From CAG-390 sp045541375 (GTDB lineage Bacteria > Bacillota > Clostridia > Oscillospirales > CAG-272): 57,578 nt of DNA. The position numbers were made by a program, and so were the translations under genes. The notes under the pieces were generated by a model. That model was not told where the DNA came from. It ran no database searches and was given only the letters and a program-made list of their open reading frames with translations. Every line of letters begins with the position of its first letter. Positions within the stretch are counted from its first letter, which is position 1. Below are positions 1 to 6,948 of this stretch, one piece after another. The stretch covers positions 1-57,578 of the forward strand of contig JAZQJB010000061.1 in the NCBI GenBank assembly GCA_045541375.1. The letters are read 5' to 3'.

Positions 1-215
1 TTTTTTATCCAAGCCGACGAAGGAGGCTTGGTATGTAATCAACGCGCTCGCGCGTTGTATGTAATTGCGACGGAGTCGCGTATGGCATCACGCGCAAGCG
101 TGCATATTCGTCGGCTTGATAACATACATTCCTTCGGAATGATTCCATACAGCCCTCACGGGCTGAGGACATACCGCCTTCGGCGGATTTCATACACGGC
201 TACACCGTGATAGGG
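1..215. repeat. Hairpin-array repeat, copy 1
   Basis: Seven short perfect hairpins (stems about 41-56, 67-79, 89-102, 128-140, 151-164, 174-186, 196-208) are joined by 10-nt linkers. Linkers left of the centre read GTATGNNATC (31-40, 57-66, 80-89). Linkers right of the centre read GATNNCATAC or a close variant (118-127, 141-150, 165-174, 186-195), the reverse complement. The opening stem CCAAGCC (9-15) pairs with GGCTTGG (25-31), and AAGCCGACGA (11-20) can alternatively pair with 108-117. The element begins with the same 15 bases, TTTTTTATCCAAGCC, as the copy at 1788. No protein is encoded; the 60-aa frames crossing it are by-products of the repeats. Confidence 0.85.
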
Positions 216-236
216 ATGCGAATTATGCCGAGCCTC

Positions 237-265
237 TTGCATTCCACCCCAAAGTATGCTATAAT
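237..265 (+). promoter_or_regulatory. Promoter of the 106-aa gene
   Basis: TTGCAT (237-242), 17 bp, TATAAT (260-265) with an extended TGC before the -10. It lies just after hairpin array copy 1 and 24 bp before the start codon. Confidence 0.7.
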
Positions 266-288
266 ATAATCAGAAAGGCGGTGGAGAT

Positions 289-609
289 ATGAGCAATAAC
301 CTTTTTTCTAAAGTGGACGGCAAATCAATTATTGTTGGTGATTTTCAAATTGAGAACTATAACGAGAACCTGCATATAAAAATAACGTGTATTTCCGAAG
401 ATAAAAATGCCTATTTTATTGTCTTTGAAAATGTTTCCAAGTTGAAAATGTCGGACATATCATATCCCTTCCAAATTTGCGGATTTGAAATATTGGATTA
501 CAGCTCACGCGGTTATCAAAAGGATTCACGATTCTTTGTGAACGATTATGAAGACGGAAAACTTTCGTTTGTCTGCGAGAATTTTGAAATTTTTAATGCC
601 AACAGATAA
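289..609 (+). CDS. Hypothetical 106-aa protein
   Basis: I do not recognise this family. The frame opens after a good ribosome binding site (AAAGGCGGTGG) and is preceded by a clear promoter and followed by a strong terminator, so it is very likely a real monocistronic gene. The protein is soluble, with no signal peptide, membrane segment or cysteine motif. It alternates charged and aromatic residues (for example the ENYNENLHIKIT stretch), suggesting a small all-beta fold, perhaps an immunity- or accessory-type protein. It carries only two cysteines well apart from each other. No neighbour gives a functional clue: it sits between a hairpin array and a second hairpin cluster. Function unknown. 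Confidence 0.75.
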   Translation: MSNNLFSKVDGKSIIVGDFQIENYNENLHIKITCISEDKNAYFIVFENVSKLKMSDISYPFQICGFEILDYSSRGYQKDSRFFVNDYEDGKLSFVCENFEIFNANR

Positions 610-648
610 AATTGAATGGCATCTTTTTTGTCAACACGCGCCAAAAAC

Positions 649-680
649 AAAAGCACTGCATTCGCAGTGCTTTTCTTTTT
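649..680 (+). terminator. Rho-independent terminator
   Basis: Stem AAAAGCACTGC / GCAGTGCTTTT with a 4-nt loop, followed by CTTTTT. It terminates the 106-aa gene. Confidence 0.85.
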
Positions 681-683
681 GGA

Positions 684-815
684 GGTGCCACACTCCTTCA
701 TCGAACCGCGCTCTGTCGCCGCAGGCGGCAGAATCCGGTACGCATTCGCCGCTCGGAGATCGGCAAGCTCGCTTGCCAGGCGGAGAGCGAGCGAATATTC
801 GCGCATAGCGCAAAA
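684..815. repeat. Intergenic cluster of nested hairpins
   Basis: A dense set of inverted repeats: GCCGCAGGCGGC near 717-730, GGCAAGC/GCTTGCC near 762-778, an enclosing stem ATTCG-CCGCTC with GAGCG-A-GCGAAT, and GCGCATAGCGC near 801-811. It is bounded by a terminator on the left and a TTGACT promoter at 834 on the right, the same position taken by the hairpin arrays elsewhere in the window. The linkers differ from those of the arrays at 1 and 1788, so it is a different family. No coding potential was found. Confidence 0.6.
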
Positions 816-833
816 TTCCGGGGATCATTCTTA

Positions 834-862
834 TTGACTTTCCCTTTGTAATATGCTATAAT
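834..862 (+). promoter_or_regulatory. Promoter upstream of XRE gene
   Basis: TTGACT (834-839), 17 bp, TATAAT (857-862) with extended TGC. A second TATAAT at 951-956, closer to the start, has no convincing -35 but may be an additional start site. Interval 863-984 otherwise holds only the leader and ribosome binding site. Confidence 0.7.
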
Positions 863-984
863 GAAACCCCAAATCAATAATCCAACACTTTGTAAACTCT
901 TGTTGCGGAATTGTAAAGTTGATGCGGTGGTATTATGAGGCTGATTTTGCTATAATGAACTCACCAGATCAAGGAGGTTTTATT

Positions 985-1536
985 ATGAAATTGTCAGACA
1001 AACTAATCACGCTCAGAAAAGAAAACGGTTGGTCACAAGAGGATTTTGCGGAGAAGCTCGACGTATCGCGCCAAGCGATCAGCCGTTGGGAAAACGGGAC
1101 GGCGCTTCCGGATGCGCAAAATATACTTCAAATCAGCAAGCTGTTCAATGTGACCGCAGACTATCTACTGAATGATGATCACGAAGGCGAATCAGACATT
1201 TCTGAAGTTAAAGAGACCGCAGAAGAAGCAAAGCCTTTGGTTCAAAAAAAGAAACATCTGCATTGGCTGTCGAGCTGTTTGATCATCTTATTGTCAGCCT
1301 GTGCAATAATAGCGGTATTGTATCATAAACCGCACACCCATCCCGAATTGACCCGCGTTGTAGAGAACGATATTGCTCCCACCTGCACCGTGGAGGGCTC
1401 ATACGAGATCGTCCTTTATTGCACAGAATGCGGCGAGGAGGTCTCGCGCATACGCATAAGCAAGGGAATGCCCTCTCACCAATTTGAAAATGAAAAATGT
1501 ATAATTTGCGGTGAAGATCAGCGCGAAAGGGATTAA
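985..1536 (+). CDS. XRE-family regulator with membrane segment and Cys-rich tail
   Basis: Predicted DNA-binding regulator anchored in the membrane. Residues 1-65 form an HTH_3/XRE domain (LSDKLITLRKENGWSQEDFA, then VSRQAISRWENG). After an acidic/lysine-rich linker, one hydrophobic segment at about residues 93-113 would span the membrane. The last roughly 65 residues contain CTVEGSYEIVLYCTECGEE and later CIICGE, a paired CxxC zinc-ribbon-like module. The start at 985 is chosen because AAGGAGG lies at 971-977; the upstream in-frame ATG overlaps the promoter region. The cytoplasmic HTH plus a presumably exported Cys-rich module suggests a one-component sensor, but the topology and signal are inferred. 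It is monocistronic, with a terminator directly after it. Confidence 0.88.
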   Translation: MKLSDKLITLRKENGWSQEDFAEKLDVSRQAISRWENGTALPDAQNILQISKLFNVTADYLLNDDHEGESDISEVKETAEEAKPLVQKKKHLHWLSSCLIILLSACAIIAVLYHKPHTHPELTRVVENDIAPTCTVEGSYEIVLYCTECGEEVSRIRISKGMPSHQFENEKCIICGEDQRERD

Positions 1537-1571
1537 TATGCTTTTGAGGCACCTTTTTGCCGACTCACGTC

Positions 1572-1609
1572 AAAAAAGAAGCCGATCCGAACGGATCGGC
1601 TTCTTTTTT
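1572..1609 (+). terminator. Rho-independent terminator
   Basis: An 18-bp perfect stem AAAAAAGAAGCCGATCCG / CGGATCGGCTTCTTTTTT separated by AA. It terminates the XRE gene and is functional in either direction. Confidence 0.9.
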
Positions 1610-1640
1610 GCAGTTACGCACACGAAAATTTCATTTTCTA

Positions 1641-1669
1641 TTGACTTTCCTTTCCTTTTATGCTATAAT
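1641..1669 (+). promoter_or_regulatory. Promoter of tRNA-Gly
   Basis: TTGACT (1641-1646), 17 bp, TATAAT (1664-1669) with extended TGC, about 13 bp before the mature tRNA 5' end. Confidence 0.85.
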
Positions 1670-1681
1670 ATTAATGTTAAT

Positions 1682-1757
1682 GCGGATTTAGCTCATTTGG
1701 TAGAGCGCAACCTTGCCAAGGTTGAGGTGGCGGGTTCGATCCCCGTAATCCGCTCCA
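1682..1757 (+). tRNA. tRNA-Gly (GCC anticodon)
   Basis: A complete cloverleaf. The acceptor stem GCGGATT (1682-1688) pairs with AATCCGC (1747-1753). The D arm is GCTC...GAGC. The anticodon arm is CAACC-TTGCCAA-GGTTG, giving anticodon GCC. The T arm is GCGGG-TTCGATC-CCCGT. The discriminator is T and CCA is encoded (1755-1757). A dedicated promoter lies upstream and a terminator immediately downstream, so it is a single-gene transcript. Confidence 0.97.
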
Positions 1758-1793
1758 AAAAAATTCCGAGAACGAAGTTCTCGGAATTTTTTT
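1758..1793 (+). terminator. Terminator of tRNA-Gly
   Basis: AAAATTCCGAGAAC / GTTCTCGGAATTTT with a GAA loop, then a T run. The T run doubles as the left boundary of the adjacent hairpin array. Confidence 0.9.
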
Positions 1794-1965
1794 ATCCAAG
1801 CCACCGGCTTGGTATGGAATCACGCTTTAGCGTGTATGGAATCCGCATAGCGGTATGGCATCACCTTTGGTGCATTTTCTGCGGCTTGATGATATGCAAT
1901 GCTTCGCATTGATGATATGCCGCAACAAGTTGTGGATGATATACACGCCTACGGCGCGATTCCGA
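1788..1965. repeat. Hairpin-array repeat, copy 2
   Basis: Same architecture as copy 1. It starts TTTTTTATCCAAGCC and has the stem CCAAGCC/GGCTTGG. Three left hairpins follow (1821-1834, 1843-1853, 1862-1872) joined by GTATGGAATC, GTATGGAATC and GTATGGCATC. A centre (1872-1897) contains CGGCTTGATG. Three right hairpins (1898-1910, 1921-1934, about 1946-1956) are joined by GATGATATGC and GATGATATAC. Hairpin sequences differ from copy 1 while linkers and order are kept. It fills exactly the gap between the tRNA terminator and the GH43 promoter. No protein is encoded. Confidence 0.85.
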
Positions 1966-1974
1966 AAAACATTA

Positions 1975-2003
1975 TTGACTTCCCCTCTCTTTTATGCTAT
2001 AAT
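1975..2003 (+). promoter_or_regulatory. Promoter of the GH43 operon
   Basis: TTGACT (1975-1980), 17 bp, TATAAT (1998-2003), extended TGC; 23 bp before the GH43 start codon. Confidence 0.85.
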
Positions 2004-2026
2004 GAAATCAAAAAGGCTTGAATAAT

Positions 2027-2947
2027 ATGAAACTGAAATTTGACGTTGTCGGCAAGCATCAGCCCGACCCTTATATTTTCGAAGACGGCGGACGGCTTTA
2101 TTTATACGTGACCGCTCCGCGCGGTGTGGAAGCATATTCCGCGGATGATCTGTTCGGAGTCTGGCATTTCGAAGGGATCGTTGCATCGTTTGACGGGCGG
2201 TATGAGTATTGGGCGCCGTCGGTCACAAAGATCGAGGGGCGTTATTACCTTTATGTTTCCTGCTCAACAGATGACGAATTCCAGTTTATGCACGCGGCGG
2301 TCGCAGACTCTCCTCTCGGTCCGTTCACGAATCCGACCTGCTTTTATAAGCGTTTTTCGATAGACTCCCACGTTGTAGAAACCGAAAAAGGGCTGTTTTT
2401 GTGGTATGCCGAAGACAACACCGACTGTGATCGAATCGGCACACGCGTCTACGTGGACAAGCTGATCGATCCCCTGACACCCGCGGGACATCCGCGCGAG
2501 ATGATCGTGCCCACTATGGACGAAGAGATCTTCAAGCGCAACCGCTTCGGCGACGGCAGGGATTGGCACACGATCGAGGGTGCTTTCTGGTTCCGCGAGG
2601 GCGAGTGGCAGTACGTTATGTATAGCGGCGGTTGCTATGATAACGAAACCTACCATATCGGCTACGCCGCAGCGCGATCCGATGAAAATGATCTGACAAA
2701 GGTAGATTTCATCAAGCATACAAAGTGCGGCTCATTTGACCCTGTTATGATAAAGAATGAATTCGAAGAGGGCTCGGGACATCACAGCGTGATCAAATAC
2801 AAGGGACAGTATTACGCGGTCTACCACGGCCGCGATCTCGGAGGCGAGGCACGCGAAGCATTCGCCGAAGCGCGCACGGCAAGGGTGTGCAAGCTGCACG
2901 TGAAGGACGGAGTTATCACCGCGGAACGCTACGCGGATCACGTATGA
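2027..2947 (+). CDS. Glycoside hydrolase family 43 protein (beta-xylosidase/arabinosidase type)
   Basis: Probable exo-acting glycosidase of the five-bladed beta-propeller family GH43, which removes xylose or arabinose from plant glycan side chains. The typical triad is visible: Asp14 in HQPDPYIF (general base), Asp113 in SIDSHVV (pKa modulator) and Glu184 in HTIEGAFWF (general acid). Repeated blade motifs such as RLYLYV and RYYLYVS support the fold. At 306 aa it is a single catalytic domain with no signal peptide and no carbohydrate-binding module, so it acts in the cytoplasm on imported oligosaccharides. The start at 2027 follows AAAAGG. It is the first gene of a five-gene operon. The substrate cannot be decided from sequence alone. 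Confidence 0.88.
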   Translation: MKLKFDVVGKHQPDPYIFEDGGRLYLYVTAPRGVEAYSADDLFGVWHFEGIVASFDGRYEYWAPSVTKIEGRYYLYVSCSTDDEFQFMHAAVADSPLGPFTNPTCFYKRFSIDSHVVETEKGLFLWYAEDNTDCDRIGTRVYVDKLIDPLTPAGHPREMIVPTMDEEIFKRNRFGDGRDWHTIEGAFWFREGEWQYVMYSGGCYDNETYHIGYAAARSDENDLTKVDFIKHTKCGSFDPVMIKNEFEEGSGHHSVIKYKGQYYAVYHGRDLGGEAREAFAEARTARVCKLHVKDGVITAERYADHV

Positions 2948-2965
2948 TCAAAAAGGAGAACCGAT

Positions 2966-3565
2966 ATGAAATACATAAATCAGCTTGAATACGCACATCT
3001 CCCCTACCCCACCAAGATCAAAATGGCGAATATCCCCGAGGAAAAGAAGAAGACCACCGTAAGAAGCTCGGGCTGCGGGCTTTGCTGCGCTTGTATGACA
3101 GTTGATCTGCTGACCGATAAAAGCCTTGAGATCGAAGAATGTGTACGAATTGCCGAAGAATGCGGTGCGAATCACTCTGTCGGCACCAATATGACGGTTT
3201 TGGCACCCGTCATTGCTGAAAAATTCGGGCTTACCTATTCAAAGACCAACGATCTTGACGAAGCTATCAAGCATCTTCAAAATGGCGGTGCCGTTATTTC
3301 ACACGTTGGCATTCCCGAGGGCGCAAACATCGGTCTTTTTACAAAAAGCGGACATTACATATCTCTGATCTCGACCGACGGGGAGGAATTCTGTATTCTC
3401 GATCCATCTTGGTCTGCGGAAAAATACAAAATACCCGAAAGATTCGGCAGAGTCAACGAGGATAACTATCCCTATCTGTATTGTGACGTCAACACCGTTC
3501 ACAGTGAAACCAAACCCGGCAAGACCAAGTATCATCTTTTTGCAAGAAAAAAGGAGCAAAAATGA
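2966..3565 (+). CDS. C39-like papain-fold peptidase
   Basis: Putative cysteine peptidase of the C39_2 type. The predicted catalytic Cys37 lies in SSGCGLCCACM, the His in SGHYISLI, and an Asp in LDPSW. The 199-aa protein has no signal peptide or membrane segment, unlike C39 domains of bacteriocin exporters, and is unlikely to process exported leaders. AAAAGGAG precedes the start, 18 bp after GH43. The stop overlaps the next start by 4 bp, so translation is coupled. Its presence inside a glycosidase operon is odd; a role on peptide-linked glycans or as a non-proteolytic amidase is possible but is inference. Confidence 0.75.
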   Translation: MKYINQLEYAHLPYPTKIKMANIPEEKKKTTVRSSGCGLCCACMTVDLLTDKSLEIEECVRIAEECGANHSVGTNMTVLAPVIAEKFGLTYSKTNDLDEAIKHLQNGGAVISHVGIPEGANIGLFTKSGHYISLISTDGEEFCILDPSWSAEKYKIPERFGRVNEDNYPYLYCDVNTVHSETKPGKTKYHLFARKKEQK

Positions 3566-4662
3566 GCAATTTCGGAATAAACGTATTTGATTTCGGTGCA
3601 AAAGGCGACGGAATTACCGATGACACCGCCGCTATCCAGTCGGCTATCAACTATGCCGCAGAACGCGGTGGCGGAAAGATTCTTTTTCCTTACACCAAGG
3701 GTGGATATAGGATCGCTTCCCCCGCCATTGAGGAATACAACGGCAAGCCCCTCCGCGCGCAGTTGATGATCCCTCCCGGGGACGCCAACATTATGCTTGA
3801 AGGCGAAATGCCTTGCAAAATGCTTAATGCCTATATTGTTCGAAAGCTTGATTCGGTAAAGGATAATTTCGAGCCTACTCGCTTTGCGGAAAGACCTCTC
3901 GGTTCAAATAACACACGAATCTTTTCCGATTGGGACGCTCCCGAAGAGCACGACGGAACGGCGCGCCCATACTCGATCATCGCCGCTCCCGAGGGAACGA
4001 GCTGCAAGGGAAAATTCAGCGTTTCGCAGTTTTCGATAGCAAATATCGACTTCAGAGTTCCGATGCGCCGCGATAAAATGTATCCGACGCAGTCTGCGGT
4101 GAATCTTCAGAACGTCAGCCGTGTTCACATCTGCGACAGCCAATTTGCTCTTTCGGAAAACGTCGGAGATACCGTTCTCGGAAAAGAACTTCTGCATAAT
4201 CCTTGCCACACCGCCGGGCTGATCCTTTCGGGCGACCAAAATGACAACAACGTCCTGCGAAACGTAGCTGTTCAAGGATTCCGCTACGGTATCGTGTCGG
4301 GCGAGCACGTGGTTGCAGATTATCTGTATATCCACAACTGCGAGGAAGGCATCACCTTCCACGACTGCTCGCATCTTTCCGTCATCAACCACATCGTCGC
4401 GCAGCATAACACAGTAATCATTTCGACCGCCGACATCGACATCTTCGGTATGCCGAAGGGACCTTGCAACGTCGAATTCGGAACGGTGAATTTTGAATGC
4501 GGAACAGGACTCAGCCCCGAGGTATCGCAGCTTCAATACGGAGTTCGCGACACTGAAGGCAGACTGCGCGGGTCGCTTGTATGGCACAAACCCTGGGGAA
4601 AGAAGGAATTCCCCGTTCTGTGCACCGAAAAATTCGCTGTTAAACGATTTGGATCAATATAA
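3562..4662 (+). CDS. Right-handed beta-helix protein, pectate lyase/GH28-like
   Basis: The N-terminus carries the hallmark of the pectate lyase superfamily 3/GH28 fold: NVFDFGAKGDGITDDTAAIQ at about residues 6-25, followed by a beta-helix with many short Asn- and Asp-ending turns. Members cleave polygalacturonate, rhamnogalacturonan or related polymers. No classical GH28 catalytic NTD-DD-HG set is obvious, so the exact activity is uncertain. It has 366 aa and no signal peptide, consistent with intracellular action on imported oligomers. It overlaps the C39-like gene by 4 bp (ATGA), which indicates translational coupling. Confidence 0.75.
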   Translation: MSNFGINVFDFGAKGDGITDDTAAIQSAINYAAERGGGKILFPYTKGGYRIASPAIEEYNGKPLRAQLMIPPGDANIMLEGEMPCKMLNAYIVRKLDSVKDNFEPTRFAERPLGSNNTRIFSDWDAPEEHDGTARPYSIIAAPEGTSCKGKFSVSQFSIANIDFRVPMRRDKMYPTQSAVNLQNVSRVHICDSQFALSENVGDTVLGKELLHNPCHTAGLILSGDQNDNNVLRNVAVQGFRYGIVSGEHVVADYLYIHNCEEGITFHDCSHLSVINHIVAQHNTVIISTADIDIFGMPKGPCNVEFGTVNFECGTGLSPEVSQLQYGVRDTEGRLRGSLVWHKPWGKKEFPVLCTEKFAVKRFGSI

Positions 4663-4692
4663 TACTCCAAAAACATAAAAAGGAGACCTCAA

Positions 4693-5763
4693 ATGAACGT
4701 AAGATTAGTCTGCGACCTGCCTCCGAGTGAAAATAACCCGCGAAACAGCGAGGGCGCTTTTCTGCGCGCGCCTTCGGGCGAGATACTGTTCGCTTACAGC
4801 GCCTACCACGGCACAAGCGGCCACGACCACGCCTCCTGCAATATCAAAATGATCCGCTCATCCGACGAAGGTGAGAGCTGGTCGGAGCCAGAAATGATTG
4901 CTCCTGCGGCGTTTTTCGGCACGGAGAACGTGATGAGCGTTTCCGCGCTGACTCTTTCGGACGGTTCGCTTGCGTTTTACTTCCTCATCAAAGAAAACGA
5001 CGGCACATCCACTCTCGGGCGCTCGGTTTCGCGCGACGGGGGAAAGACTTTTACTCCCGAACGCACCGTTTGGGACGTTCCTTCCGCTTATTACGTTATC
5101 AATAACGACCGCCTCGTCCGTATTTCGGACGGCAGAATAATCGCGCCCGCGGCTTATTATCCCGCCTACAAAACCAAATACGGCATTTATAATCCCGCAA
5201 TAACCGTTTTGCTCATATCCGATGACGACGGAACGACTTTCCGTATGCACCCGAATGCACGCCTGTGCCACTCGGATCACATAAATCTCAGGCACGGTCT
5301 GCAAGAGCCCGGCATCATTGAGCTTTCGAAGGACGTTTTCTGGCTGTGGATGCGGACGGGAGCTTCATATCAGTACCAAAGCTTCTCGGTCGACGGACTG
5401 CATAGCTTCACCTCGCCCGAGCCGAGCATTTTCACCTCGCCCGATTCCCCGATGCAGATCGTGCGATATGATGCCGACACGCTTTACGCCATCTACAATC
5501 CCGTTCCGAATTATAACGGAAAAGCAAAAACAAAATGGGGTGCGGGCAGAACTCCGATCGTGATCCGCAAGAGCACCGACAACGGCAAGACCTTCGGCGA
5601 GCTTAATGTAATCGAGGAAGGCGAACGCGGATTCTGCTACCCCGGTGTGTTCTTCACCGCGGACGGCTCGATGCTCTGCGCATACTGCCGAGGAGGCGAA
5701 GAGGACGGCGCTTGCCTTTTCCGTCTTGGAATTACAAAATTTGCTCTTGAAGAGATAAAATAA
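4693..5763 (+). CDS. BNR-repeat sialidase-like exo-glycosidase
   Basis: Six-bladed propeller of the sialidase/neuraminidase superfamily. At least four Asp-box motifs are visible: SSDEGESW, SRDGGKTF, SDDDGTTF and STDNGKTF. The N-terminal segment RNSEGAFLRAPSGEILFAYS resembles bacterial exo-sialidase-like proteins of carbohydrate operons. 356 aa, no signal peptide. Many members of this superfamily in gut Clostridia are not true sialidases, and no sialic acid catabolic genes (nanA, nanE, nanK) are nearby, so the sugar is unknown. AAAAAGGAG lies upstream; 30 bp separate it from the previous gene. Confidence 0.8.
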   Translation: MNVRLVCDLPPSENNPRNSEGAFLRAPSGEILFAYSAYHGTSGHDHASCNIKMIRSSDEGESWSEPEMIAPAAFFGTENVMSVSALTLSDGSLAFYFLIKENDGTSTLGRSVSRDGGKTFTPERTVWDVPSAYYVINNDRLVRISDGRIIAPAAYYPAYKTKYGIYNPAITVLLISDDDGTTFRMHPNARLCHSDHINLRHGLQEPGIIELSKDVFWLWMRTGASYQYQSFSVDGLHSFTSPEPSIFTSPDSPMQIVRYDADTLYAIYNPVPNYNGKAKTKWGAGRTPIVIRKSTDNGKTFGELNVIEEGERGFCYPGVFFTADGSMLCAYCRGGEEDGACLFRLGITKFALEEIK

Positions 5764-5777
5764 AAAGGAGCAGCATC

Positions 5778-6848
5778 ATGATACAGCTTACAGAAAGAGA
5801 AAGAATCCTCCGCACTTACCGACGTCAGGAGATCGACCGCATCCCCATGATTGACAGCGCGTGGAGAGGAACTATCAACCGTTGGCACGCAGAAGGTATG
5901 CCGAAAGACGTCGCTTGGGAGGATTATTTCGGATTTGACAGAGCAATACGAGTATGTCCCGACAATTCCCCAAGATTCGAGAGAAGAGTGCTTGAAGAAA
6001 ACGAACGCTTCAGAATCGAAACCACGAAGTGGGGCAGCACGCAAAAAGTATTCAACGTTCTTGATTCGACCCCCGAGATGTTGGAGTTCTATTACGACAC
6101 CCCCGAAAAATGGGAAGAAGCTAAGGCGGCTATGTATACCTATTACGATGATAGGATCCCGTGGAAAATGCTTGAGACGAACTATCCAAAATGGAAAGCT
6201 GAGGGACGCTTTCTTCAGCTTGTTGTCTGGTTCGGCTTCGACGTTGCCCATACACGTCTGACGGGCACGGAAAATATGCTGATCTCGATGTACGACGATC
6301 CTGATTGGGTCACGGATATTTTCGATACTTACCTTAACACCTCGCTCGACCTCTGCCAGCGCATTCTCGATGCGGGATACGAATTCGACGGCATTTTCTG
6401 GTACGACGATATGGGCTACAAGGGATCGCCCTTCTTCTCTCCTGCAGCATACCGTGAGCTTTTGAAGCCATACCACAAAAAGGCAGTCGATTGGGCACAC
6501 GAGCGCGGAATGGTGACCGAGATGCACTCCTGCGGTTACATAGAGCCCCTGCTCCCCGACGTGCTCGAAACGGGCGTTGAAATGCTCAATCCACTCGAGG
6601 TCAAGGCGGGAATGGATCCATTCAAGCTGAAGAATCTTTACGGCGACCGCCTCGCATTCCACGGCGGCATCAACGCACAGCTTTGGGATAATATCGACCT
6701 CGTAAAAGCAGAAATGCAGCGCATCATTCCCGCAATGAAGGAAGGCGGCGGCTACGTTTTCGCCTCCGACCACTCGATCCCCAATTCGGTTTCCTTTGAG
6801 AATATGAAAGAGATCGCAAAGCTCGCGCACGAGCTTGGAAGGTATTAA
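5778..6848 (+). CDS. Uroporphyrinogen decarboxylase (UroD)-family protein
   Basis: TIM-barrel protein of the UroD/MtaA superfamily, 356 aa. The opening (LTERERILRTYRRQEIDRIP) and the metal-site motif HSCGYI at about residue 251 are typical of the corrinoid methyltransferase-like or unknown UroD paralogues found in clostridial carbohydrate loci. They are not features of haem-pathway HemE, and no other haem genes are present. It follows the sialidase-like gene by 14 bp with its own AAAAAGGAG, so it belongs to the same operon. A role in modifying or demethylating a sugar derivative is conceivable, but the actual reaction is not known. Confidence 0.82.
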   Translation: MIQLTERERILRTYRRQEIDRIPMIDSAWRGTINRWHAEGMPKDVAWEDYFGFDRAIRVCPDNSPRFERRVLEENERFRIETTKWGSTQKVFNVLDSTPEMLEFYYDTPEKWEEAKAAMYTYYDDRIPWKMLETNYPKWKAEGRFLQLVVWFGFDVAHTRLTGTENMLISMYDDPDWVTDIFDTYLNTSLDLCQRILDAGYEFDGIFWYDDMGYKGSPFFSPAAYRELLKPYHKKAVDWAHERGMVTEMHSCGYIEPLLPDVLETGVEMLNPLEVKAGMDPFKLKNLYGDRLAFHGGINAQLWDNIDLVKAEMQRIIPAMKEGGGYVFASDHSIPNSVSFENMKEIAKLAHELGRY

Positions 6849-6893
6849 TTTATCCTCCGCAAGCACCGCTTGACACTGTCAAGCACATTATTC

Positions 6894-6922
6894 TTTACAA
6901 ATTTCCCGCTTTGTGATATAAT
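6894..6922 (+). promoter_or_regulatory. Promoter of second XRE gene, with upstream palindrome
   Basis: TTTACA (6894-6899), 17 bp, TATAAT (6917-6922). A 7+1+7 palindrome CTTGACACTGTCAAG lies at about 6869-6883, just upstream of the -35, and could be an operator. No convincing terminator separates it from the UroD-like gene. Confidence 0.65.
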
Positions 6923-6948
6923 GATCGCACAAGAAAGGAGGACTATTT

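Noticed and set aside
1..215. CRISPR-like spacing of repeats
   Set aside because: Linkers are only 10 nt, hairpins are palindromic and vary in length, orientation flips at the centre, and no cas genes are present.
1511..1912. Open frame of 133 codons
   Set aside because: It runs through a terminator, the tRNA-Gly and the hairpin array; no ribosome binding site and no protein-like composition.
4693..5763. Assignment as a true sialidase with a sialic acid pathway
   Set aside because: Asp boxes show the fold only; no nan genes or sialic acid transporter in the window.
5778..6848. Haem biosynthesis HemE
   Set aside because: It sits in a carbohydrate operon with no haem genes and has the HSCG motif of methyltransferase-like paralogues.
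5637..6866. 409-codon frame on the minus strand
   Set aside because: Mirror of the UroD-like gene; no promoter, no start signal and no recognisable protein motif.
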